From Planctomycetota bacterium (lineage in GTDB: Bacteria > Planctomycetota > UBA1135 > GCA-002686595): 34,349 bases of DNA. This document shows, in pieces, positions 18,031 to 25,782 of this stretch. Location: contig VGZE01000025.1 in NCBI GenBank assembly GCA_016872755.1, forward strand, positions 1 through 34,349, written 5' to 3'. The stretch's first letter is position 1. Every line of letters starts with the position of its first letter. The position numbers and the translations under genes were made by a program. Below the pieces are notes generated by a model that saw only the letters and a program-made list of their open reading frames with translations, searched no databases and was not told the origin of the DNA.

Positions 18031-18150
18031 CTACAGACCCAGGGTCAGGTCGAGCGCATTCCACCGTCCGACCGGGCTACCGAGCACCGCCGCGTGCGTC
18101 GGGAGCGCCAGGCCCACGAGCGAATCGTCGAGCGGGATCGCCAGAGCTGA
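18031..18150 (-). pseudogene. relic of a secreted-protein C-terminal module
   Basis: Reading the minus strand back from the TAG at 18031-18033 gives about 39 residues ending LAIPLDDSLVGLALP, then HAAVLGSPVGRWNALDLTLGL (split here for length). This fits the end pattern of the other secreted proteins in the window: P-(I/V/L)-x-(D/N)-x2-L-x-G, a short strand, (A/V)-V-L, and a final LxL-G segment. Upstream, the frame runs into the hairpin and a TGA at 18184-18186 with no start or signal peptide. It therefore looks like the surviving tail of a deleted gene. The similarity is by eye only. Confidence 0.5.
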
Positions 18151-18159
18151 TGCTGAAAT

Positions 18160-18196
18160 GCGAAGAGGATGAAGCCCTGAGCCTCATCCTCTTCGC
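18160..18196. terminator. 13-bp perfect hairpin, possible minus-strand terminator
   Basis: The arms 18160-18172 (GCGAAGAGGATGA) and 18184-18196 are exact reverse complements around an 11-nt loop. On the minus strand the stem is followed by ATTTCAGCAT, modestly T-rich, so it could end transcripts coming from the two-component operon about 0.4 kb upstream. It borders the gene relic. Confidence 0.4.
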
Positions 18197-18591
18197 GGCC
18201 TTCCCACCTTGATTCTCCCGCGGGGCCGATCCGTGTCTTCGAGCCATCCAACGAGGTGGTCTGGCTCTCGACGGGTGCAAGTCGTCAGTTGGCCGCGCGC
18301 CGCTCTCGAAGCCGGCAGTGGGGGTTCCGGGGGGAACGCGCACTGCGGACTCGATATCAGCGCGGGCTTCTCAAGAACGCGCCGGATTGTGACGTGGTCC
18401 GCGGCCCGCCTCTATCGTCAGTATTGAGGATCCGAATCCCGAAAACTCAGTAGGACCAGCGAATACAAAATCTGAAGAGCGATTGTTTTGACCCTTGCTC
18501 AATCTGAGTTCGGCGCCGCGCGCCCATTCGTGTGGAGCCACGCGCCGGCATGGCGGGACTCCCCCACCCCAGGGCACGCTCGACTTCGCCC

Positions 18592-19248
18592 CTAGGAGTC
18601 CAGGGAAGTCAGCCCCTCGCGCACCGCGTACTTGGTCAGTTCCGCGACGCTGTGCAGCCGCAACTTGCTCGAGATGTTGCGGCGGTGGGTCTCGACGGTG
18701 CTCGCCGAGATCGAGAGCTTCTGCGCGATCTGACGCGAGGTCAGGCCCTCCGCCAGCAGTTGCAGCACCGCGCGCTCGCGCGGACCGAGCGCAGCCCCCA
18801 AGGTCGAGTCCTGGCGCTCCGCCGGATGCATGCAACCGTCGACGACGACGCCGGCGACGCTCGGACTCAGGAATTTCTCGCCGCGCCGCGTCGCTTGGAT
18901 CGCGCTCAGCAACTCCTGGTGCGCGGCCTGCTTCAGCACGTAACCGGCGGCGCCGGCGGCCAACATGCTGAGCACGTAGCGCTTGTCGGAGTAGGTCGAC
19001 AGCGCGACGACGCGGATACCGGGCATCGTGCGCACGAGTTCGCGCGTGGCCTCAACGCCGTTCAACTCCGGCATCGCGACGTCCATCACGACGATGTCGG
19101 GTCCGAGTCGGCGCGCCAGATCGAGTGCTTCGAACCCGTTCGAGGCCTCGCCGACGACCTCGATGTCCTCGGAACGAGCCAAGATCGCGCGCAGGCCCTC
19201 GCGCAGCATCTGGTGATCGTCGACGAGCAGCACGCGGATGGGATTCAT
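18592..19248 (-). CDS. NarL/FixJ-family response regulator
   Basis: This 218-aa protein has a receiver domain (1-~120): acidic pair D10-D11, phosphoacceptor D56 in IVVMDVAMP, S84/T85, and K106 in VLKQAA. A LuxR-type helix-turn-helix follows at about 152-214 (LGPRERAVLQLLAEGLTSRQ, then IAQKLSISASTVETHRRN). It is a DNA-binding transcription regulator activated by phosphorylation. The ATG overlaps the stop of the histidine kinase gene by 4 bp (ATGA), so the kinase at 19245-20870 is its obvious partner. Target genes are unknown, though the divergent protease gene at 21072 is a neighbour worth testing. Confidence 0.95.
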   Translation of the reverse strand: MNPIRVLLVDDHQMLREGLRAILARSEDIEVVGEASNGFEALDLARRLGPDIVVMDVAMPELNGVEATRELVRTMPGIRVVALSTYSDKRYVLSMLAAGAAGYVLKQAAHQELLSAIQATRRGEKFLSPSVAGVVVDGCMHPAERQDSTLGAALGPRERAVLQLLAEGLTSRQIAQKLSISASTVETHRRNISSKLRLHSVAELTKYAVREGLTSLDS

Positions 19249-20870
19249 TGCGGTGCCGGTTCGGGTGCGTGGCCGAGTTTGCGCGGCGCGAGCAAGGTCA
19301 CTGCGGTGCCCTGCCCCGACGAGGAGTCGATCTGCATGCGCCCGCCCAGCAGCTCCAGGCGCTCGCGAATCGACGAGAGCCCGAGGCCGCGGCCGCTGAC
19401 CGCGCTCGGGTTGAAGGCCACGCCGTTGTCGCGCACGACGACCTCGACCTGGGCTCCGTGCTGGCGCAGACTCACGTTGGCTCGACTGGCCTTGGCGTGC
19501 TTGGCGACATTGGTCAACAGCTCGCGCACGGCGCGGAACAACAGCAGGCTGATGTTGCGGTCCAACTCGGCGTCGATCAGGCGATCCTCGAATTCGACCT
19601 GCAGGCCGAAGGACTGCTGTATTTCCTCGGCGAGCCATTGCACCGCGGCCGAGAAGCCCAGATCGTGCAGCACGGGCGGGCTCAGCTGGAAGGTCAGGTT
19701 GCGCGCCGCGCGATCCGCGTCGGCGATCAACTGGAGGACCTTTCGCGCGGCCGGCTCGTGACGCGCATCGACCGCCTCCGCGAGCGCGACGAGCTTCATC
19801 TGGGCCAGCGTCAATTGCTGATTCAGTCCGTCGTGCAGGTCGATGGCCAGACGCCGCCGCTCGCGCTCTTCAGCCAGCAGCAACTCGGCCTGCAGCGAGT
19901 TCTCGCGCAGACGCGCACGAGCCTCGAGCTCTTCGAGCGCGTGCGCCAACGCGAGCGTCGTCTGCCGGCGCGCGCTGACGTCCTCGGAAATCCCGGCGAA
20001 ACGCTCGGGCGACCCGCTCTCGGACGCGACGCGGAACATGCGATCGTGGATCCAGCGCACGCTCCCGTCGGGACGCAGCAGCCGGTACTCGAGGTCGCAC
20101 TCGCCCTGCGTGCGTGCGGCCCCGAGCTGGGCCAGTACCGCCGCGCGGTCGGCAGGGTGGATGTCCTTGGACCAGGCGTGCGGGTCCACGCACAGATTCT
20201 CGCGCGGGCAACCGAACACCGTCTCGATGGCCGGGCTGACGTACAGCAGCGTGTCATTCGCACCGCGACGCTCGGTCAACCAGAAGACCTCGCGGATCGC
20301 CTCGGCCAGTTGCCGGAAGCGCTGCTCGGTCTCGCGCCTCCGCGCACTCGTCAGATCGGACTCGATCGCGATCGCGGCGATCTGCGCGAAGGTGCCGATG
20401 GCCTCGAGTTCGAACGCGTCCGGCTCGCGTGGTTCGCCGTAGTACATCGCGAACGTGCCGAGAATCGAACCGTCGGTGGCCTTGATCGGCTCGGACCAGC
20501 TCGATCGGATCTGCGCGGCGCGAGCGAGGTCGAGGAAGTCCGCCCAGTTCGGATGCACCTCGACGTCGCGCGCGACGACGCGCCGTCCACTGTGTGCCGC
20601 AGCACCGCAGCTCCCGATCTGCGGCCCGATCGGCAGACCCTCGACCGCGGCGCGAAAGAACTCCGGCATGCTCGGCGCGGCCCCCTCGTACAGATTGCCT
20701 TCCCGCAGCAGCAGCACCGAGCAGCGCATGCCGGGCACGCTGGCTTCCCCTTCCTCGGTCAGCCGCTTCAGCACGGCGGCGAGCGGCGCTCCACGAGCCA
20801 ACTCCTGCAACACGCGTCGATAGGCGCTCAGCAGGTCATCGTGTTCGTTCGGGTTGGCGGGCATCGGCAT
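19245..20870 (-). CDS. GAF-PAS sensor histidine kinase (HisKA_3)
   Basis: This 541-aa cytoplasmic kinase has no membrane segment. Residues ~15-178 form a GAF domain with the motif IGSCGAAA (85-92) and SWSEPIK (124-130), where related GAF domains often have CWS. A PAS/PAC unit lies at ~185-303 (VSPAIETVFG, EYRLLRPDGSVRWIHD). The dimerisation helix carries the phospho-acceptor H346 in LAIDLHDGLNQQL, the NarX/UhpB type. The HATPase domain shows the N-box N454 (LLTNVAKHAKA), DNG at 481-483 and GRGLGL at 493-498. It probably senses a soluble signal and phosphorylates the coupled response regulator. The ATG at 20870 has a GGGAAGGG tract 7 bp upstream. Confidence 0.94.
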   Translation of the reverse strand: MPMPANPNEHDDLLSAYRRVLQELARGAPLAAVLKRLTEEGEASVPGMRCSVLLLREGNLYEGAAPSMPEFFRAAVEGLPIGPQIGSCGAAAHSGRRVVARDVEVHPNWADFLDLARAAQIRSSWSEPIKATDGSILGTFAMYYGEPREPDAFELEAIGTFAQIAAIAIESDLTSARRRETEQRFRQLAEAIREVFWLTERRGANDTLLYVSPAIETVFGCPRENLCVDPHAWSKDIHPADRAAVLAQLGAARTQGECDLEYRLLRPDGSVRWIHDRMFRVASESGSPERFAGISEDVSARRQTTLALAHALEELEARARLRENSLQAELLLAEERERRRLAIDLHDGLNQQLTLAQMKLVALAEAVDARHEPAARKVLQLIADADRAARNLTFQLSPPVLHDLGFSAAVQWLAEEIQQSFGLQVEFEDRLIDAELDRNISLLLFRAVRELLTNVAKHAKASRANVSLRQHGAQVEVVVRDNGVAFNPSAVSGRGLGLSSIRERLELLGGRMQIDSSSGQGTAVTLLAPRKLGHAPEPAPQ

Positions 20871-21058
20871 GTACGGACCCTTCCCTACCGATGCCTGTCC
20901 TTATACCACTGATTGCCGGAAAGCGCGGTGACGCGCGGACCCGTCGTGGCTGCCGGGTGAAAGCGGCTCGGGGCCGCGTGGAGTCGCTCCTGTGCTCACG
21001 GCCAGGAACCTCCACCGTCAGGGCGCGCGAGCGACGAGTGAACAGCGGCCGCAGCGCG

Positions 21059-21064
21059 TAGAAT
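21059..21064 (+). promoter_or_regulatory. candidate -10 hexamer for the protease gene
   Basis: TAGAAT fits TAnnnT and ends 7 bp before the ATG at 21072, the spacing expected if transcription begins at or next to the start codon. No clear -35 and no Shine-Dalgarno sequence. Confidence 0.35.
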
Positions 21065-21071
21065 TCAGCGC

Positions 21072-22979
21072 ATGCACGCACTGATCCTGCTGGCCACCGG
21101 CCTCCTCACCCAAGTCCCAGCCGCGCGCCTCGAGTGGCCGCTCGACGCGCAGGTGCTGGTTGCCGACGGCGGCGTCGAGTACGCGCAGGCGCCGCAGCGT
21201 CTCGAGGCCTTGCACGAGCTCGAGCGCGCCACGCTGACCGGCTGCCTGCTGCCGACCTCCGCTGGCCTCGTGCAGCTCGAGCTCGATCTGCTCCGGCTGC
21301 CGGAGCCCGCGCAGGCGCCGCTCGTGGCGCTGGACGGCGCCGCTGCGCGCGCGAGCGAGCGGCGCTTCAGCGCATTCGTCGGTCGCGTGGCCGGCGAGCA
21401 GGACTCGAACCTCTTCCTCGCGCTGAGCGAATCGGGGCTGCGCGGTTGGATCGAGCGCGCGGGCGGGCGCATCGAGCTCGACACGCGGCCGGGACCCGAC
21501 GGCTCGTGGAGCGACTGGCGCGCGCTGGCGCTGGACGGAAACTCGTCGGCGGGCCGGCTCGTTGGCGCGCCGTGGAGCTGCGCGACGCCTGCGCCCCCGA
21601 CATCGCCCGCGCTGCCCGCACCCAGCGCCTCCCCCAGCGCGAGCGCGCCCGGCGGGGGCGCGCTCTTCGCGACGGGCCCGCTCGTCTGCAAGCTCGCGCT
21701 CGAGACCGACTATCAGTACTTCCAGCACTTCAACGATCTCGGCGCCGCCGAGGACTACGCGCGCAGCCTGACCAGCGCGGTGTCGAGTCGGCTGTGGGCG
21801 CAGTCGCAGATCGTGTTGGAACTCAGCTATCTCGGCTTGTACTCGACCAGCTCCGATCCCTGGAGCGTGCCCGATACGGGCGGCGACATGCTCGGCGAGT
21901 TCACCACGGCATGGCAGAACCAGATCCCCGGCGGCGCGCACCTCGGACATTTCATCTCCGGCGGCCTGTATTTCGGCGGCGTCGCCTACGTCGACGTGCT
22001 GTGCAACACTTGGTGGGGTTTCGGCGTGTCGACCGGCATCACGGGCAGCACTCCGTTCCCCGTCAATCCGAGCTGGCTGACCTGGGACTTCTTCGTGCTG
22101 GCCCACGAGCTCGGGCACCAGTTCGGTTCGTGGCACACGCACGACTACTGTCCGGCGGTCGATTCGTGCTCGAGCGGGCCGTGCGTCACGCAGGTCGCCT
22201 GCAGCGATCAGGGCACGATCATGAGCTACTGCCACACTTGTGGCGCCGGCATGGCGAACATCACGACCTGGTTCCACCCGACCACGGCGCAGATCATCCG
22301 GCAGGAGGCCGAAGCGAGCTGTCTGCCACCGTACTCCTGCACGGGCTGCGCCTGTCCGTGGCCGTCGCTGTCGTTCGTCACGCCGTTCTTCGTCGCGCCC
22401 TACTCGCCGACGCCGCAGGTCGTGACGGTCAGCGGCTGCCATTTCGACGAGCTGGAGGAGGTGCGCGTCGACGGCGTCGCGCTGCCGACGAGTGCGTGGC
22501 AGCCGGCGACCGACACGTCGCTATCGTTCGCGATGCCGCTGGTCTCGAAGACCGGCCCGGTCGATCTCGAGCTGATCAGTGACTGGGGCACGCAGCTCGC
22601 CCAGATCTGGGTGATTCCGAGCGCGCAGCCCGTGCTCGGTTTCACGTTCGTGAACCCGGACCTCCACCTGTGGCTGTCCTCGATGGACCCCCAGTACACG
22701 CTGGGCGGCGCGGCGGGCGATCTCGCCTACCTGGTCGGTTCGTTTTCGGGATTGCCCACGGAAATCCCCGGCGTCGTGTCGCTCGGCATCGGCAATCAGC
22801 TCAGCAACCTGTACATCGTGCACGCCAAGGTGCTCGGCGCATCGGCCTGGACCTCGCAGGTCCTGCCGCTCGACGCGACGCTGGCGGGGTCGAACCTGTT
22901 CTTCCAGGGCGCTGTGCTGCGCAACGGCACATTGCCGCTGCTCTCCACGCAGGTCGTCAACGGCTTCGTCGTGTTCTGA
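21072..22979 (+). CDS. secreted metzincin metalloprotease with TIG-like domain
   Basis: This 635-aa protein has a short signal peptide (about 1-18) and a propeptide-like segment to about residue 195. The catalytic domain (~200-415) carries the metzincin zinc motif HELGHQFGSWH: ligands H345, H349 and H355, catalytic E346, and the Met-turn M384 in IMSYC. This fits the reprolysin (M12B-like) group. Several Cys around 360-425 probably form disulfides. An IPT/TIG-like beta domain follows (~430-520; FFVAPYSPTPQVVTVSGCHF). The last ~95 residues are the C-terminal beta module shared with other secreted proteins here (LPLDATLAGSNLFFQGAVL). It likely degrades extracellular or surface proteins. It is divergent from the two-component system. 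Confidence 0.88.
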   Translation: MHALILLATGLLTQVPAARLEWPLDAQVLVADGGVEYAQAPQRLEALHELERATLTGCLLPTSAGLVQLELDLLRLPEPAQAPLVALDGAAARASERRFSAFVGRVAGEQDSNLFLALSESGLRGWIERAGGRIELDTRPGPDGSWSDWRALALDGNSSAGRLVGAPWSCATPAPPTSPALPAPSASPSASAPGGGALFATGPLVCKLALETDYQYFQHFNDLGAAEDYARSLTSAVSSRLWAQSQIVLELSYLGLYSTSSDPWSVPDTGGDMLGEFTTAWQNQIPGGAHLGHFISGGLYFGGVAYVDVLCNTWWGFGVSTGITGSTPFPVNPSWLTWDFFVLAHELGHQFGSWHTHDYCPAVDSCSSGPCVTQVACSDQGTIMSYCHTCGAGMANITTWFHPTTAQIIRQEAEASCLPPYSCTGCACPWPSLSFVTPFFVAPYSPTPQVVTVSGCHFDELEEVRVDGVALPTSAWQPATDTSLSFAMPLVSKTGPVDLELISDWGTQLAQIWVIPSAQPVLGFTFVNPDLHLWLSSMDPQYTLGGAAGDLAYLVGSFSGLPTEIPGVVSLGIGNQLSNLYIVHAKVLGASAWTSQVLPLDATLAGSNLFFQGAVLRNGTLPLLSTQVVNGFVVF

Positions 22980-22994
22980 GCGAGTCCGACGCGC

Positions 22995-24008
22995 TCACGG
23001 TTCGCGCGGCGGTCTGAGCAGCGCGAGCCGGGCCACGAGCGGAAGGTGGTCGCTGCCGAGCGCGGGCCCGCGCCACAGCCCCTGCACCTCGATGCCGGCT
23101 CCGACCAGCACGTGGTCGAGATCGAGCCACAGCCCCTCCAGGTAGCGATCCGAACGCCAGGTCGCGAGGCGTCCGAAACCGGCTCGCGCGGAGCACAGCC
23201 CGCTCCGCTCGATGAAATCGCCGTAGGCGGGCGACCACAGCGTCGCGTTCATGTCGGCCAGCACCAGCGTGCGCGGCCCGAAGGGTCCGCGCTCAGCGGC
23301 CGCGGCGAGCACGGCGTTGCGCATCGCGGTACGCGCGGCGACGCCGGGACGATTCGGGTGCAACACCAGCACGCGCAGCGGACCGTCGACGTGCGCGAGC
23401 TCGACGTCCAGGAACTCCTGCGCCCGCGCGTCGATCCGCACGGCCTCGGCGCGCGCCAACGGCAGCTTCGAGTACAAGGCGAGCGCGTACACGGCAGGCG
23501 ACCACGGATCCGCGAAATCCGGCGTGACCAGTCGGTGCGGATAGCGCGCCTCCAGCTCCCGTTGCACCTGCTCGCGCCAGCGCGGCGAGAACTCCAGCAG
23601 CACCAGCAGATCGGGATCGTCGCGCTCGACCCAGGGCAGCAGGCGCGACGTGTCGGTGTTGTGGTAGAGCAGGTTCGCCTGGGCCACGCGCAGGGTCGCG
23701 CCGACCTCGGCCGAGAGCGGCGGTGGAGGCAGGTACAGCCTGCCGACCGGCCACAAGTGCCACGCGCACAGCGCCGCGCACGCCAACGCGGCGCGCGTGC
23801 TTCCGCCCAGCCACAACAGCAAGGCCGCGGCGAGGCCGCCGCAAGCGAGCTGGAACGTGAAGTTCACGCAGATCTCACCGAGCCACCACCAGCGCGCGCT
23901 CCAGCCGACCAGCGACCAGCCGACCAGGATCGCGGCGCCGATCCACCCCGCGCGCGCCAGCCACGGGCGCAGCGGCGCGAGCCGCCGCTCGAGCAGATCC
24001 GAATCCAT
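22995..24008 (-). CDS. endonuclease/exonuclease/phosphatase-fold membrane protein
   Basis: This is a 337-aa protein. Two or three N-terminal membrane segments (about 20-36, 48-68, 72-88) precede an EEP-fold domain. Catalytic positions are visible: N112 in QANLLYHN, E139 in LLEFSP, H217 in LVLHPNRP, D252 and N254 in LADMNATLW, D298 in LDHVLV, and D320-H321 in GSDHLPLV. The domain is expected outside the cytoplasm. Such proteins hydrolyse phosphodiesters, and the substrate here is unknown. It begins 15 bp after the gamma-glutamyltransferase gene on the same strand, so the two are likely co-transcribed. Its end lies 15 bp from the converging protease gene. Confidence 0.85.
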   Translation of the reverse strand: MDSDLLERRLAPLRPWLARAGWIGAAILVGWSLVGWSARWWWLGEICVNFTFQLACGGLAAALLLWLGGSTRAALACAALCAWHLWPVGRLYLPPPPLSAEVGATLRVAQANLLYHNTDTSRLLPWVERDDPDLLVLLEFSPRWREQVQRELEARYPHRLVTPDFADPWSPAVYALALYSKLPLARAEAVRIDARAQEFLDVELAHVDGPLRVLVLHPNRPGVAARTAMRNAVLAAAAERGPFGPRTLVLADMNATLWSPAYGDFIERSGLCSARAGFGRLATWRSDRYLEGLWLDLDHVLVGAGIEVQGLWRGPALGSDHLPLVARLALLRPPREP

Positions 24009-24023
24009 GCGCGACCCCGAGGC

Positions 24024-25736
24024 TCAGTACCCCGCCGCCATACCGTCCTTGCGCGACTCCGACGCGCCGAAATAGACGCGCGTCTTCGGATCGAAACCGA
24101 TCCCCTGGTAGCCGCCGAAATCGCCGACCGCCTTGCCGAGCACGTGTCCGCGCCGCTCGAGCTCCTTGACCACCGCCGGGTCGAACCCGCTCTCGAGGCA
24201 CAACTTGCCGCCATTGCTCATGCGTTCGCCGGTCGGCTCGCTCGAGCCGTTGTGCACCATGCGCGGCGCATCGCCGGCTTCCTGGAAGTTCATGCCGAAG
24301 TCGATCAGGTTGAGCAGGATCTGCACGTGCCCCTGCGGCTGCGTCGCGCCGCCCATCACGCCGAAGCACAGGAACGGCTCGCCGTCGCGCGTGACGAAGG
24401 CCGGGATGATCGTGTGGAACGGTCGCTTCCCGGGCGCGTACACGTTCGCCGAAGCGGGATCGAGATCGAACATCTCGCCGCGGTCCTGCAGGATGAAACC
24501 GAGCGCGCCGGGTGTCATGCCGCTGCCCATGCCGCGGTAATTCGACTGGATCAGCGAGACCATGTTGCCGTCCGCGTCCGCCGCGCACAGGTAGATCGTG
24601 TCGCCTTCGTCGAGCGCGGGATTGCCGGGCGCGTAGCTCGCGGCGGCCTTGGACCGGTCGATGCGCGCGCGCTGCGTCGCCGCGTACTCGTCCGACAAGA
24701 GGCCCGCGACGGGCAGCTTCGCGAAGTCCGGGTCGGCGATGAAGCGCGCGCGGTCCTCGAAGGCGAGCTTCTTCGCCTCGGTCAGGAGGTGCAGGTGCTC
24801 GGCGCTGCCGAAGCCCAGCTTCGACAGGTCGTAGCCCTCGAGGATGTTCAACATCTCGAGCGCGGTGATCCCCTGCCCGTTCGGCGGCAGCTCCCACACG
24901 CGGTAGCCGCGGTAGTCGACCGAGATCGGTTCGACCCACTCCGAGCGATGCTCGGCGAGGTCTTCGTAGGCGAGGTAGCCGCCGTTGGCCTTCATGTACG
25001 CGTCGATCTCGCGCGCGATCGACCCCCGGTAGAACTCGTCGCGGCCCTTCGCCGCGAGCAGCTCGAGCGTGCGCGCGAGGTTCGGGTTCGCGAAGAGTTC
25101 GCCCTTCTCCGGCGCGCGGCCGTCGAGCGTGAACTGCTCGAGGAAGCCCGGGAACTGCTTCAGGCGCGGCACCGAGAGCGCCCAGTAGTGCGCGACCAGC
25201 TCGGCCACGGGGAAGCCCTCACGCGCGTAGCGGATGGCCGGTGCGAGCACGGCCGACATCGGCAGCTTGCCGAAGCGCGCGTGCAGCTCGAACCAGCCGT
25301 CGACACAGCCCGGCACGCTGACCGGCAGCGGGCCGAGCGCGGGGATCTTCTTCACGCCGAGCTCGCGCAACTTGTCGAGGGTCAGGCCGCGCGGCGAGCG
25401 CCCGCTCGCGTTGAGCCCGTGCAGACGCCTGGTCTTCGACTCCCAGACCAGCGCGAAGAGATCGCCGCCGAGCCCGCAGCCGACCGGCTCGGTCAGGCAC
25501 TGCACCGCGTTCGCCGCGATCGCCGCGTCGACGGCCGAGCCGCCCGCGCGCAGGATCTCCAGCGCGGCCGTGGTCGCCAGCGGTTGGGAGGTCGCGACCA
25601 TGCCGTTCTTCGCGAGCACTTCCGAGCGCGTGGCGAAGGGCTTGCCGGTGATTCGATCTCCAGCGTGCAGGAGCGGGACCCCGGAGAGCGAGAGTAGCAC
25701 GAGAACGCGGGACAGCGGGCGGCGCATGGCCGTCAT
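24024..25736 (-). CDS. ggt: gamma-glutamyltransferase / glutathione hydrolase
   Basis: This 570-aa protein has a signal peptide (MRRPLSRVLVLLSLSGVPLLHA with a two-codon extension). The N-terminal nucleophile hydrolase fold is supported by GGSAVDAAIAANAVQCLTEP, GCGLGGDLFAL and ELPPNGQGITALEMLNILEG. The predicted processing site and nucleophile is T380 in DEGDTIYL, followed by ADADGNMVSLIQSNYRGMGSG. These enzymes self-cleave into two subunits and remove or transfer the gamma-glutamyl group of glutathione and related peptides in the periplasm. The DTIYL form, rather than TTHYS, resembles the YwrD-like branch. The start is ATG at 25736 or 25727; the frame extends to 25886, but the extra residues lie over the divergent gene. 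Confidence 0.92.
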   Translation of the reverse strand: MTAMRRPLSRVLVLLSLSGVPLLHAGDRITGKPFATRSEVLAKNGMVATSQPLATTAALEILRAGGSAVDAAIAANAVQCLTEPVGCGLGGDLFALVWESKTRRLHGLNASGRSPRGLTLDKLRELGVKKIPALGPLPVSVPGCVDGWFELHARFGKLPMSAVLAPAIRYAREGFPVAELVAHYWALSVPRLKQFPGFLEQFTLDGRAPEKGELFANPNLARTLELLAAKGRDEFYRGSIAREIDAYMKANGGYLAYEDLAEHRSEWVEPISVDYRGYRVWELPPNGQGITALEMLNILEGYDLSKLGFGSAEHLHLLTEAKKLAFEDRARFIADPDFAKLPVAGLLSDEYAATQRARIDRSKAAASYAPGNPALDEGDTIYLCAADADGNMVSLIQSNYRGMGSGMTPGALGFILQDRGEMFDLDPASANVYAPGKRPFHTIIPAFVTRDGEPFLCFGVMGGATQPQGHVQILLNLIDFGMNFQEAGDAPRMVHNGSSEPTGERMSNGGKLCLESGFDPAVVKELERRGHVLGKAVGDFGGYQGIGFDPKTRVYFGASESRKDGMAAGY

Positions 25737-25782
25737 TGTGCCGCGCCGGGTTAGGATCGCGGCATCCTTCCCGGAGTCCGGC

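Larger units (their letters stand above)
17854..18591. other. 738-bp region without an intact gene
   Basis: This stretch separates two minus-strand operons. It contains a 39-codon relic of a secreted-protein C-terminus (18031-18150), a C6-GG-C6 block (18015-18028) and a 13-bp-stem hairpin (18160-18196). The part around 18420-18510 is clearly less GC-rich than the surroundings. Small reading frames here (for example 18045-18251, minus) have a composition unlike the real genes and were not called. Confidence 0.5.

Noticed and set aside
18045-18251. 68-aa minus-strand frame in the intergenic region
   Set aside because: Its composition is unlike that of the genes, it has no ribosome-binding site, and it runs through the hairpin in a different frame from the secreted-protein relic.
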